36,909 bases of DNA, taken from assembly GCA_913057785.1 (NCBI GenBank), contig CAJXPD010000085.1, positions 1-36,909 on the forward strand, written 5' to 3'. The position numbers and the translations under genes are program-made. The notes under the pieces were generated by a model. The model was not told the DNA's origin. It saw only the letters and a list, made by a program, of their open reading frames with translations, and made no database searches. Shown here piece by piece: positions 1-8,246 of this stretch; positions within the stretch are counted from its first letter, which is position 1, and each line of letters starts with the position of its first letter. The stretch comes from an uncultured Lewinella sp. GTDB lineage: Bacteria; Bacteroidota; Bacteroidia; Chitinophagales; Saprospiraceae.

Positions 1-87
1 CATCTTAAAGGGCTTAGCCTGACGGCTATGGTCGAAAAGACCAACAACGGTGGGGCGGGACGGGGGGCGGGACAGTGGGGCTGTGTG
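1..87. other. Left-edge noncoding or gene-end sequence, GC-rich
   Basis: This edge segment precedes the 3' end of the decarboxylase gene. It is locally very G-rich on the plus strand, and the 10-mer GGGGCGGGAC occurs twice in tandem around 52-74. Plus frame 1 is open from base 1 to a TAG at 115-117, so it could be the C-terminus of a plus-strand gene entering from the left. The 34 residues are not recognisable and glycine-rich, so I do not call a gene. A CAT at 1-3 could equally be the start codon of a leftward minus-strand gene. Nothing firm can be said. Confidence 0.2.
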
Positions 88-1497
88 TTAGATGTGGGTG
101 GATAGCAAATCAACCAGCTTTTGTACTTCTTTGGGGCCGGTATTGTAGTTGGTAATACAGGCTCTGATACACGGCTGACCTTTGATGGGGTAGGTGGAAA
201 TCCAGGCTTGGCCTTTGATCACAATATCATCGACGATCTCTTGAACACGTGCTGGAGTTTGTTCCAGACTGGGGTGCGTGAAGCACAGAATGGGTAGATG
301 ACTATGGTTTTTGATGATCCACCCCGCTTCTTCTAAGCTTTTTTGTAATAGCTGCCCTTGTTTAATTTGATGGTGGATCACTTCTTCGTAGCCTTGCCAT
401 CCGAATAACAATAAAGGTACATGCATCTTTAGACCCATGAAGCGGCGTGACCATTGTAATGAATGCACATAAGGATCAATCTCCTTTTTCGATTCTCCTT
501 TTTCTGGCATGTAGGCCGTGGAAACGTCGAAAGATCGGTGGAGTATTTCTGTATTGGAGGTGAGAAAGAGGCTGATTCCCATCGGGACAGAAAACCACTT
601 ATGGATATCCATAGTGATCGAATTGCTTTTTTCAATGCCATTGAGGTGTCGGCGATACAGGCTAGAAAGCATCAGGGCACCGCCATAGGCGGCGTCGACA
701 TGAAACCAGCAGTTGTGAACTTGACAAATAGCCGCAATGGTATCCAAGTCGTCTATGGCGCCGGAACCCGTGGTTCCTGCGGTGCCTACAATCATAATGG
801 GGCGCTTACCTTCCGCTTCGTCCAAGATTAACCTTTGCTTGAGTTGCTGCATGTCCATGCGCTCTTGCTGGTCACAGGGAATGACCTGTAGTACCTGCGC
901 ACCAAGACCTACCGATCTCGCCGCCTTGAGGAGGCTATGATGCGATTCTGCTGAGCAGTATATGACGGGTCTTTGCTGAAGCCCAAACAGCCCTTCCTGG
1001 CCGTAGTTGGGAAATTGGTGATGTAAAGCACAAATAATTGCCGTCATGTTGGATTCTGCCCCGCCAGAGGTGAAGGTTCCATCCTGCGACCCGGTAGCAT
1101 AGCCAAAGCGACTACAGCATTGCAGGATCAAATTTCGCTCGATTTCTGCGGCGTAGGGGGCGTGACTCCAGGCAGCCAGCTGTGGATTGAAGAAAGCGGT
1201 AATGATATCTGCCAATATGCTGGGGAAATTAGCTCGCGGGTTGAATAAGCCAAAATAGTTGGAGTTGGTGGTGTGGATAGTGAAATCTTTGAGACTTCGG
1301 ATCAAGGATTGGAGGGCGGGGCCAGCTGGAGTAGGATTTTTATAAGTGAAAGAAGCCACTGCTGCCTGGATTTGCTCGTGGGGCCAAATTGTTCCTAGTG
1401 GAGCTTCGTCGCCTTTTTCATACCAGTCCAAAAGCGCGCTTATGGTTTGTTGGAGGAGTAATTCTTGTTCAGATCGGGCTAAATCAAATGAAGTCAT
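88..1497 (-). CDS. Pyridoxal-dependent decarboxylase, group II (aromatic-L-amino-acid/glutamate decarboxylase-like)
   Basis: 469 residues, the usual length for group II PLP-dependent amino-acid decarboxylases. Such enzymes remove the alpha-carboxyl group of an amino acid (aromatic amino acids, glutamate or diaminobutyrate depending on the member) in the cytoplasm. Visible family marks are the SGGAESN cofactor-phosphate region (about residues 144-150), the HVDAAYGG motif with the pyridine-nitrogen aspartate, and the MDIHKW motif whose lysine, residue 300, is the predicted Schiff-base lysine. The start is an ATG at 1497-1495; an Lrp-type regulator diverges 117 bp away, a common arrangement for an amino-acid enzyme and its sensor. 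The substrate cannot be read from sequence alone. Diaminobutyrate decarboxylase and tryptophan/tyrosine decarboxylase are the main alternatives. Confidence 0.9.
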   Translation of the reverse strand: MTSFDLARSEQELLLQQTISALLDWYEKGDEAPLGTIWPHEQIQAAVASFTYKNPTPAGPALQSLIRSLKDFTIHTTNSNYFGLFNPRANFPSILADIITAFFNPQLAAWSHAPYAAEIERNLILQCCSRFGYATGSQDGTFTSGGAESNMTAIICALHHQFPNYGQEGLFGLQQRPVIYCSAESHHSLLKAARSVGLGAQVLQVIPCDQQERMDMQQLKQRLILDEAEGKRPIMIVGTAGTTGSGAIDDLDTIAAICQVHNCWFHVDAAYGGALMLSSLYRRHLNGIEKSNSITMDIHKWFSVPMGISLFLTSNTEILHRSFDVSTAYMPEKGESKKEIDPYVHSLQWSRRFMGLKMHVPLLLFGWQGYEEVIHHQIKQGQLLQKSLEEAGWIIKNHSHLPILCFTHPSLEQTPARVQEIVDDIVIKGQAWISTYPIKGQPCIRACITNYNTGPKEVQKLVDLLSTHI

Positions 1498-1614
1498 TCT
1501 TTTTTATTATAAAATTACATGGTATTTTGAGAAAATGTATTTAGAATGAATAGTAAAATGTTATTTTCTGTTTCTATATAGTGTTATTTTGTTCTATTTA
1601 ATAATGATTCGAAA

Positions 1615-2040
1615 ATGGATGAGCTAGACCGAGCAATATTAGACGAGCTAGAGCAAAATGCGAGAGCTTCCCTAGCCAAAATTGGGCGTGAGGTGGGCTT
1701 GACGGCTCCTGCGGTGGCACAGCGGATTAGCAAAATGGAAAACAGCGGTTTAATCCAACAGTATACCACCATTGTAGACCATACCAAATTGGGATTTGAT
1801 ATTGCTGCGCAGATTACCTTGAAATGCCCATATGGAAAAATAAAAGCCTTTGGCAGGCAGCTGACAGCATTCCCTGAAATTAGACAATGCGTAAGACTTA
1901 CGGGTGAGGATTGTGTGCTAATTTACGCCTGGTTTCGAAACAACCACCATCTGGTTGAGTTTTTGGAGCAACTAGCGGAATATGGAGAGACCAAAACCTC
2001 CATCGTCCTAAAAGACATGCTAGCAGACGTATCACGGTAA
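1615..2040 (+). CDS. Lrp/AsnC family transcriptional regulator
   Basis: 141 residues, the normal Lrp/AsnC length. The N-terminal 60 residues form the AsnC-type winged helix-turn-helix (begins MDELDRAILDEL, then a leucine/alanine-rich helix and the VGLTAPAVAQRI recognition helix region). Residues about 65-138 match the RAM/AsnC ligand-binding fold. These regulators are cytoplasmic, form octamers and usually sense amino acids. The gene is divergent from the PLP decarboxylase across 117 A/T-rich bases, so that gene and itself are the expected targets (inference). Its TAA stop shares one base with the ATG of the next gene, suggesting cotranscription and translational coupling. Confidence 0.93.
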   Translation: MDELDRAILDELEQNARASLAKIGREVGLTAPAVAQRISKMENSGLIQQYTTIVDHTKLGFDIAAQITLKCPYGKIKAFGRQLTAFPEIRQCVRLTGEDCVLIYAWFRNNHHLVEFLEQLAEYGETKTSIVLKDMLADVSR

Positions 2041-3176
2041 TGGAGTTTTTTACACATATCACCTTTTTTGCCACTGCACAAGGGCTTTTCCTGAGTTGTG
2101 TGCTACTCTTTTTGAGAAGAGGCAGTCGCTTAGCCAATGGTTTATTGGCGGGCTTGGTATTGTTGTATTCTCTTTGGATGGCTGAGTTCGCGGCCTACTT
2201 TACAAGATACTTGTATGAGGTGCCTCATCTGATGTTTGTCACGGTTGGCTTTCCCTTGCTTTTTGGTCCATTGTTGTTGTTTTATGTACAAACTTTAGAA
2301 GGGAAACGAAAAAGTATCCACAGCAGAGATGTTTGGCATTTCTTGCCCTTTGTCGTTCATACAATCTACTATATCCCTTTCTTCCTGCAATCTAGCGAAG
2401 CGAAAAGCATGGGACTTCAGCAGTTACAAAATGTAGAAGTCCCACCGTCCTTTTCGGAATCTTTCTTCATTAACGAGAGTATTAAATTTCTGCATTTGCT
2501 AGTTTACTTGGCCATCGTCTATCGTTCTTACCGACCTTTTGGAAAACAAGACCTACCCCCTGTTCTTTCCAACTTGGGAAATCGTTGGCTGAAACAACTT
2601 TTGCTAGCGCTAGGTCTCTTTCTACTCTTTGATCTTTCTCACCTCCTGAGCATCTCCCTCTTTCATTATGATTACCTTTTTGGAATGGCGAAAGCGGTGC
2701 TGCTGTCCGGGACTTTTGCCATTTATTATCTGGGCTATTCTACCATTCGGCAGCCGGAGATTACAACGGGAGTATTTGAGGAAGAGAGGCCAAAAAAGAG
2801 CTATCAAAAGTCTTCCTTGAAGCCTTCACAGGCCCGCCAATATCTAGACCAATTATTGCACAAGATGGAAAAGGAAACCCTTTATCTCCAAGAAGACTTA
2901 AAGCTTAATAATCTTGCTGCGGAACTAGATATTTCTACCCACCATTTATCACAGGTGCTGAATGAGCATTTGGGGAAAAGCTTTTCTGATTTTATCAACG
3001 GCTACCGCATTAAGCATGCTCAGACTTTATTGGTGGATCCAGCATATTACCAACATACTATTTTGAGCATTGCTTTTGATTCTGGCTTTAGCAATAAAGC
3101 TTCTTTCAATGCTGCCTTTAAGAAGCACACAGGGCAAACCCCATCTGCTTTCCGGAAGGCCAATCAAGTTGTTTAG
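2040..3176 (+). CDS. AraC family transcriptional regulator with membrane-spanning N-terminal domain
   Basis: 378 residues. The first about 240 residues are strongly hydrophobic with roughly seven predicted membrane segments, followed by a short charged linker. Residues about 265-375 form an AraC/HTH_18 DNA-binding domain with the two HTH segments: LAAELDISTHHLSQVLN, then SIAFDSGFSNKASFNAAFKK and the terminal TPSAFR. This 7TM-like plus AraC layout is common in Bacteroidota and implies membrane-tethered signalling. The ATG overlaps the upstream lrp-type stop codon by one base (TAATG), so the two genes likely form one transcript. The 3' end overlaps the convergent LRR gene by 4 bp (3173-3176). 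Ligand and targets are unknown. Confidence 0.9.
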   Translation: MEFFTHITFFATAQGLFLSCVLLFLRRGSRLANGLLAGLVLLYSLWMAEFAAYFTRYLYEVPHLMFVTVGFPLLFGPLLLFYVQTLEGKRKSIHSRDVWHFLPFVVHTIYYIPFFLQSSEAKSMGLQQLQNVEVPPSFSESFFINESIKFLHLLVYLAIVYRSYRPFGKQDLPPVLSNLGNRWLKQLLLALGLFLLFDLSHLLSISLFHYDYLFGMAKAVLLSGTFAIYYLGYSTIRQPEITTGVFEEERPKKSYQKSSLKPSQARQYLDQLLHKMEKETLYLQEDLKLNNLAAELDISTHHLSQVLNEHLGKSFSDFINGYRIKHAQTLLVDPAYYQHTILSIAFDSGFSNKASFNAAFKKHTGQTPSAFRKANQVV

Positions 3177-4270
3177 CTCCTTACCTTCAAACCCGCTATA
3201 CTTCTCAGCGACTTTACCCCCTCCTTCGATATTTTAGTTGAATAAAGAAAAACGGAACGTAGATTCGGCATCGCCCTTAGATGCTGGAGCCCCTCATCAG
3301 TAATTTGGGTAAATGAAAGGTCAAGTCCTTGTAGGTCTTTTAGTTTCAATAAATGCTTCAATCCTTGATCACTCACCTTTGTTTGACCAAGGCCAAGACT
3401 TTTTAGTTTTGGTAAATTAGTAAGCGTTTCCAAACCTGCATTCGTTATGGGTAAACCGAATAGACCTAGATCCTCCAGCTGTTCTAGCTTCTTTAATGAT
3501 AAAAGCCCTTGATCAGTTACTTGCGTTTTATTGAGGTAAAGCGTTGCCAAGTTCGGCAACTTTTGTATGGTTAAAAGACCAGTATCTGAAATTTGAGTGT
3601 TGTTCAGTGCCAGTAATTGTAGAGCATTCATCTTTGACAAGTGGTGCAAGCCAGTATCTGAAATCTTAGTCCTTCCTAATACCAGTTGCTTTAACTGCAT
3701 GAGTCGGCCGATCTCTTTCAGACCTGGATCGGAGATGGCCGTCTTGGCGATGTACAATTTTTCCAGCTGTGCTAGTGTTTGTAAGTGGCTCATTCCCTGA
3801 TCCGTCATGCTTGTGCTGGAAATACCTAAGGATTGTAGCCTCGGAAGCGCCTTGACTAAGGCTAAGTCCACGTCCGAACAGTGTCGTCCGCTAAAGCTGA
3901 GACTGCTGAGAAACCCATCCGGGCTTACCACAAAGTGAGCACCAAGCGCTTTCAGTTTAGAAGCTGCCTCCACTTCTTCGGCTCTTATCGCTGGACGGTT
4001 GCTCTCTTTTGATTGTGCATCCAGGTAGGCCTTCAACTTGGGCCAGCTTTTGAACCCCTTTTCTCTGGCAATCACATATTGCGCATCACTTAATTGAAGT
4101 GGTAAATCGGAGATTTCGGCTAAAGAAAGGTGAGTATACTGTGACATGTGATCCTGAATCCGTTGCGATGCAGAATCCGTACCTAAGCGCAGGGCTTTCA
4201 GGAGATCCTTAGCTTGTTGTTTGAGCTGTTTTTCATTGAGATTGGTGGAAGGCTGATCATTTGACAACAT
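3173..4270 (-). CDS. Leucine-rich repeat protein, nine 24-residue repeats
   Basis: 365 residues with no signal peptide or membrane segment, so probably cytoplasmic. Residues about 145-360 are nine consecutive repeats of exactly 24 residues. Each reads LxxLxLxxTxISDxGL and then two further leucine positions at four- and three-residue spacing, a pattern common in bacterial LRR proteins (for example planctomycete and Bacteroidota open-reading-frame families). The N-terminal 90 residues are helical and contain a segment around 61-86 (LSDAQYVIAREKGFKSWPKL) that resembles the module found before ankyrin-type repeats in many bacterial proteins. Function is unknown; a protein-interaction scaffold is the best inference. 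The 3' end overlaps the AraC gene convergently by 4 bp. Confidence 0.85.
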   Translation of the reverse strand: MLSNDQPSTNLNEKQLKQQAKDLLKALRLGTDSASQRIQDHMSQYTHLSLAEISDLPLQLSDAQYVIAREKGFKSWPKLKAYLDAQSKESNRPAIRAEEVEAASKLKALGAHFVVSPDGFLSSLSFSGRHCSDVDLALVKALPRLQSLGISSTSMTDQGMSHLQTLAQLEKLYIAKTAISDPGLKEIGRLMQLKQLVLGRTKISDTGLHHLSKMNALQLLALNNTQISDTGLLTIQKLPNLATLYLNKTQVTDQGLLSLKKLEQLEDLGLFGLPITNAGLETLTNLPKLKSLGLGQTKVSDQGLKHLLKLKDLQGLDLSFTQITDEGLQHLRAMPNLRSVFLYSTKISKEGVKSLRSIAGLKVRS

Positions 4271-4635
4271 AATAATATTCTTTAAGGCTACCCCTTATTC
4301 TGCATTTACGGGATTAAAGAAAATTACATGTTATTCCAACTATTGGAAGGGTAGGTGACCTCAGGTCTTTCCGCAGAATGGAAGCGTCCTATACACTTTC
4401 AATTAAAAGTACAATTTTTTGTGGATTTTAGTTCCCCCTTATGAAGAAGACTAGAAGCCGATCAAGTCCATCATCATGTTCCCTCCGGGAAAATGTCTGC
4501 TGCTACACGTATGAATAGGTCAAATCCTATCGGATTAGTCTCTTTTACCTCTCGTTTTACCGTTTTTGCAACCGAGCATAAGGCTAATTTTGGCCAGCTG
4601 TGCGCTTGCAGAATTGTAAATCTACTTGAACTATT
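4271..4635. other. 365-bp divergent intergenic region
   Basis: This region lies between the starts of the LRR gene (minus) and the NHL/TPR gene (plus). It must hold both promoters. A good plus-strand candidate is listed separately at 4565-4592. A small hairpin (AATCC-TATC-GGATT, 4523-4536) is visible but too short to call. No convincing coding sequence is seen in either strand. Confidence 0.5.
4565..4592 (+). promoter_or_regulatory. Candidate Bacteroidota-type promoter for the NHL/TPR gene
   Basis: TTTG at 4565-4568 followed after 16 bp by TAATTTTG at 4585-4592 matches the -33 TTTG and -7 TAnnTTTG elements of Bacteroidota primary-sigma promoters, though the spacer is slightly shorter than the usual 17-21. 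The -7 box ends 43 bp before the ATG at 4636, giving a short leader. The match is by eye only. Confidence 0.4.
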
Positions 4636-5865
4636 ATGAAATATATATCTATCGGATTGTTGATGCTTTTCGGCCAAATATTGCAGGCTCAGGAAAAAGC
4701 AAACTTAACGGATCAAGTGACTGTATTGGCGACAGACCTTCCGCTGACGGCACGTAGCCAATTGGGGGGAGTAACGGTAGATCGCCTCGGATTCGTGTAT
4801 GTAGCTAACTTCCATGATGCAGTTTGGAAGATCGGACCAAAAGGTGAGACCAAGTTGCTAACAGATGGCTTGTATGGTTCTTCTGGGAATGCGATTGATG
4901 CTAAGGGGAATTTGTATCAAGCCAACTATTTTTCCCATACGATCGTGCGTATTGATCGCTTTGGGCAGATTTCGTCCTTCATTGAAGATGGGCTAAGCGG
5001 CCCGGTAGGCTTGGTTTTCGACTCCGATCAGAATCTTTACATCTGCAACTTTAATCAAAACAATATTCTTAAGGTATCGTCCGACAAACAAATGAGTGTA
5101 TTCGCCAGTGGGGTCCATTTTAATGGCCCCAATGGCATTACCATCGATCCTGACGGGAATCTGTATGTGGCTAACTTCAACACCAATGATGTCATCAAGA
5201 TTACGCCTGAAGGGGAATCCTCTGTTTTTGCAACACTCCCTGGAGTGGACGGGACGGCTCATGCCGTGTATTTCAATGATCGACTGTTTGTGACCAAGAT
5301 AAAATCCAATCGAGTATATCAGATTAATAAAGCAGGGGAGGCAAAACTCCTGGCAGGCAATGGACAAACAACTATCCAGGGAGGCCCGGCCTTAGAGGCT
5401 TCCTTTTCCGCACCCAACGGCATTGGAGTGGATAACTTAAGTGGAGAACTGTATGTCAATAATGTCAAAGGACAGTGGTCGAGTAGAAAAGCCTCTACCA
5501 TTGAGGTAAGCAAGATTAAACTATTGACAATTACGGAAATCCTGTCTCATCATCTAGATCAGAATGATCAACAAGGAGCGCAACAGGCCTACCAAGCTTA
5601 TCGGGCTGATCCCTTTACAGAGGGGGAAGACATTGCTTTGGCCGTCGGGAGCCTGGGATGGCAATACATGTCTAAACGCAATGTGCAAGCAGCGCTGACA
5701 CTATTTACCTTAAACAGCGAAGGCTATCCTGATCGGTGGCAACCCTTCTTTAACCTAGGAGAGGTCTACAAGATTATCGGACAAGCCGAAAAAGCCAAGA
5801 CTTACTATGAGCAGGCCCTCAGCAATAGTCCAGGAAATAAGCGTATTCTGGCAAGGTTGAAGTAA
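4636..5865 (+). CDS. Exported NHL-repeat (SMP-30/gluconolactonase-like) protein with C-terminal TPRs
   Basis: 409 residues. An N-terminal Sec signal peptide (about residues 1-18, ending LQAQ) predicts a periplasmic or secreted protein. Residues about 45-290 form a six-bladed-propeller-like array of NHL repeats, seen as recurring units such as GNLYVANF, GITIDPDGN and VVKI-type strands spaced about 40 residues. Residues about 330-409 contain tetratricopeptide-like helices (FFNLGEVYKIIGQAEKAKTY and following). NHL/SMP-30 propellers bind small molecules or proteins and some hydrolyse lactones. No clear SMP-30 metal ligands can be assigned by eye, so catalysis is not claimed. The gene stands alone and is followed by a terminator at 6007-6042. 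Confidence 0.8.
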   Translation: MKYISIGLLMLFGQILQAQEKANLTDQVTVLATDLPLTARSQLGGVTVDRLGFVYVANFHDAVWKIGPKGETKLLTDGLYGSSGNAIDAKGNLYQANYFSHTIVRIDRFGQISSFIEDGLSGPVGLVFDSDQNLYICNFNQNNILKVSSDKQMSVFASGVHFNGPNGITIDPDGNLYVANFNTNDVIKITPEGESSVFATLPGVDGTAHAVYFNDRLFVTKIKSNRVYQINKAGEAKLLAGNGQTTIQGGPALEASFSAPNGIGVDNLSGELYVNNVKGQWSSRKASTIEVSKIKLLTITEILSHHLDQNDQQGAQQAYQAYRADPFTEGEDIALAVGSLGWQYMSKRNVQAALTLFTLNSEGYPDRWQPFFNLGEVYKIIGQAEKAKTYYEQALSNSPGNKRILARLK

Positions 5866-6006
5866 TACAATCAAGGGGATAAATTGTAAGGCACGAAAGG
5901 AGGCATGCTGTGTTTACAAGAGTAGCTATCATGCCCTCTACCATATTCTTGGGTAGAGTTTCCACCTTACAGTTTCTCGTTTTGAAAAAAACGTTCACTA
6001 GTAACG

Positions 6007-6042
6007 GCCTAGCATTGGAAGCCTCCAAATGCTAGGCTTTTT
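6007..6042 (+). terminator. Rho-independent terminator downstream of the NHL/TPR gene
   Basis: A 10-bp stem GCCTAGCATT (6007-6016) pairs with AATGCTAGGC (6028-6037), with two further G-C pairs inside after a bulged A, followed by TTTTT at 6038-6042. It lies 142 bp after the NHL/TPR stop and 45 bp before the next plus-strand gene, separating the two transcripts. Confidence 0.8.
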
Positions 6043-6086
6043 ACTTTCTTTCCCGCTGTTTATCTTTAAGGTCCAAAGATGTAGGT

Positions 6087-6824
6087 ATGCCGAAAAAAAA
6101 GCGCTTGTTATGGGCTGCTCCGTTGGGACTATTGGCCCTGTCCTTGTCTTATTTTTTGATCTGGAATGCTGAAAAACCATCAATGATCGCTGAAAGTACT
6201 GCTGAAAGAATAAAGGTATTCTATGCACAAATGCATAGCAAGGGTATTCTCAAAGAGCAGATGAACCTTTTCCTGCGCGCTTTCAAAACGGAGCAGGAAC
6301 TAGAGGTCTGGGTAAGTGATGCTAAGCAAAAGGAATTTCAGCATTTGCTCACTTATTCCATATGCAAAAGTAGTGGTACGTTAGGACCAAAGCGGAAAGA
6401 GGGGGACTTGCAAGTGCCAGAGGGCTTGTATCATATCGATCGCATGAATCCCAATAGTGCCTATCATCTTTCCATGGGCCTCAATTTTCCGAATGCTTCT
6501 GACCTAATCCGAGGAGACCAGCATGAACCTGGATCGGATATCTTCATCCATGGCAGATGTGTCACGGTGGGTTGCCTTCCCATAACCAATCCTAAGATCG
6601 AAGAACTCTACGAATTGGTGACCCAAGCCCAATCGAACGGACAGCAACGCATTCCTGTTCACATCTTCCCGGCCCGGATGGACGATCCCAATTTTCTAGC
6701 AAGTCTACAGCATTCGCCACATTCGTCATTTTGGTCCGAACTACTACCGCTCTACCAATACTTCGAGCAGCAGCGCCAAGTGCCCAATTTTACGATTGAT
6801 GAGACTGGTGCTTACCAATTATAG
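6087..6824 (+). CDS. L,D-transpeptidase (YkuD family, YafK-like)
   Basis: 245 residues. One N-terminal hydrophobic segment (about residues 9-27) serves as signal or membrane anchor, placing the enzyme in the periplasm. The YkuD active-site block HGRCVTVGC is present, with His155 and the nucleophile Cys163, preceded by the typical PEGLYHI and FPNASD segments of the YafK subgroup. Members form or cut L,D-crosslinks in peptidoglycan or detach lipoproteins from it. The gene follows a terminator and converges on the DUF606 gene with an 8-bp gap. The start ATG at 6087 directly precedes a lysine-rich n-region, supporting it. Confidence 0.87.
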   Translation: MPKKKRLLWAAPLGLLALSLSYFLIWNAEKPSMIAESTAERIKVFYAQMHSKGILKEQMNLFLRAFKTEQELEVWVSDAKQKEFQHLLTYSICKSSGTLGPKRKEGDLQVPEGLYHIDRMNPNSAYHLSMGLNFPNASDLIRGDQHEPGSDIFIHGRCVTVGCLPITNPKIEELYELVTQAQSNGQQRIPVHIFPARMDDPNFLASLQHSPHSSFWSELLPLYQYFEQQRQVPNFTIDETGAYQL

Positions 6825-6832
6825 GTCTGTAA

Positions 6833-7285
6833 CTAGAACTTCCGGATCAGAAATACTCCGATGATCATCAGCAATGCTCCTAACAGCCTTTGCCAGTTGA
6901 TCTTGTGAACAGGGAAATTTAACCAACCAAAGTGATCCAAAACTACCGCTCCCAAAATCTGCCCCAGGATTACAAAACCTACTGCGTTAGCCATTCCAAT
7001 CTTTGGCGCTACCAAGATGAGTACAAATATATAGGCGACGCCCAATGGTCCGCCAAGCCAGCCCCACCAAGGGGCTTCCGCTATCGCTGCACGCGAGGGA
7101 ACTGCATTTTTCTGTACAAAGAAAACTAAAGTGACCAGGATTAAGCCGACTAAAAAAACAGCCACGGTGGAATGAATAGGACCGCCTAAAGACTTACCAA
7201 GGGCTGCGTTGGAGGCTGTTTGAATCGGCACACCAATGCCTGCCAATAATACGATTAGGATATAAAAGATTTCCATAGGTTTCAT
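6833..7285 (-). CDS. DMT-superfamily inner-membrane transporter, YdcZ/DUF606 family
   Basis: 150 residues, the usual DUF606 length, with five hydrophobic segments and the characteristic start region (GIGVPIQTASNAALGKSLGGP) and WWGWLGGPLGV motif. Family members are small drug/metabolite-type permeases of unsettled substrate in the cytoplasmic membrane. The ATG at 7285 overlaps the TGA stop of the upstream gene (ATGA), implying translational coupling. An ATG three codons downstream would remove the overlap. The coupling to a beta-rich exported protein hints at a shared role but does not reveal the substrate. Confidence 0.85.
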   Translation of the reverse strand: MKPMEIFYILIVLLAGIGVPIQTASNAALGKSLGGPIHSTVAVFLVGLILVTLVFFVQKNAVPSRAAIAEAPWWGWLGGPLGVAYIFVLILVAPKIGMANAVGFVILGQILGAVVLDHFGWLNFPVHKINWQRLLGALLMIIGVFLIRKF

Positions 7286-7896
7286 TTGAATTCTTTTCTG
7301 ATGAATAAACCGTAACTATCATTTAAGAATAGAAAGGAGTTGCCTAACTCCAGCCAATTGAAGCCGAAGCCAAATTGATATCCACCCTTTTCCAGTCCGA
7401 TTCGGATCCGCTGTAAAGAAGCACCATGATCTCCTCCATTCATCGCTGTAAATAGCTCGATGGAACTATAGCCCCTCCATTGATCATTGATCTTAGGGCG
7501 GTACCGAAAGATGGAGAACCAACTGTATCCTTTGGATTCGGTCAGGTCCTTAGCCAGAAGCCCGAAGAAACTCCAAGTGTCAGTGGTACGATTGTAATGG
7601 ATACCCCAATCTCCGCCAGCTCCTGCATTATTTACACGTCCGAGTACAGTACTGCCAAAACCGTTCTTCTGTGTATAGCTAAAGTAGGCACCTGAGAAGA
7701 AGCTAACTTGTTCTTTATAGTCGACTTCGATTCTCGTACGGCTAAACAGCGTAAAGCGGTATGATTTGTCAAATGGCTTAAGGAATTGAATATCTGCGAA
7801 AATGTATTCCGTAGATGGCATTATTTCATAACTCTGGCCAGTTAGCTTGGACTGTAACATTCCAAGAAGAAGCAAGCAAGTGATAATTCTATACAT
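7282..7896 (-). CDS. Exported beta-rich protein of unknown function
   Basis: 204 residues from the ATG at 7896-7894. The reading frame extends seven codons further to a TTG, but the ATG directly precedes a normal Sec signal peptide (RIITCLLLLGMLQSKLTG), so it is preferred. The mature part is rich in alternating aromatic/polar strands (for example SFFSGAYFSYTQKNGFGS and FGFGFNWLELGNSFLF) and ends in a beta-type strand before FK. This resembles a small outer-membrane beta-barrel, but I do not recognise the family. It is cotranscribed with the DUF606 permease through an ATGA overlap. Confidence 0.7.
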   Translation of the reverse strand: MYRIITCLLLLGMLQSKLTGQSYEIMPSTEYIFADIQFLKPFDKSYRFTLFSRTRIEVDYKEQVSFFSGAYFSYTQKNGFGSTVLGRVNNAGAGGDWGIHYNRTTDTWSFFGLLAKDLTESKGYSWFSIFRYRPKINDQWRGYSSIELFTAMNGGDHGASLQRIRIGLEKGGYQFGFGFNWLELGNSFLFLNDSYGLFIRKEFK

Positions 7897-8246
7897 GTGT
7901 ATTGGGTTAGTGGTCAAAAGTGCTCCTCACCAAAGCATTGGGTGCCTTGTTCCTTCCGCGATCAAAGCTAAGCACAATCGACTGGCAATGCCATAGACTA
8001 AATAATTTGTGCGCTACTAACTTTTTGGTAAGTAAGGGAGAAGAAAATGGATTAAAACCGCAGTTTTGAAAGGTAGGGGTAGAGCTAAGGCTTGCTTTTC
8101 TGACAAAGATTAGGCAGGTGATGCTTTCAATGCTGCTAATTTTGCAGCTCTACTGATGGTTATCTTTGATTTTGCTAAATTAGTCAAGCTTGAGGAACTG
8201 ATTTGACACAGTTTCTGAATGAGAATGCATCAAAACACAGATTAGT
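7897..8246. other. 350-bp divergent intergenic region
   Basis: This region lies between the start of the small exported protein gene (minus) and the S9 peptidase gene (plus). It contains the plus-strand promoter candidate listed at 8141-8168. No coding sequence or clear operator is seen. Confidence 0.5.
8141..8168 (+). promoter_or_regulatory. Candidate Bacteroidota-type promoter for the S9 peptidase
   Basis: TTTG at 8141-8144 and TATCTTTG at 8161-8168 are separated by 16 bp, the same layout as the candidate at 4565-4592. The -7 box ends 78 bp before the ATG at 8247. The match is by eye only. Confidence 0.4.

Noticed and set aside
52..74. Tandem GGGGCGGGAC at the left edge as a mobile-element end or iteron
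   Set aside because: There are only two imperfect copies at a window edge, without a gene or inverted partner; not enough to call.
4474..4677. 67-codon minus-strand frame in the gap before the NHL/TPR gene
   Set aside because: It overlaps the start of the clear NHL/TPR gene and its promoter, with no recognisable features.
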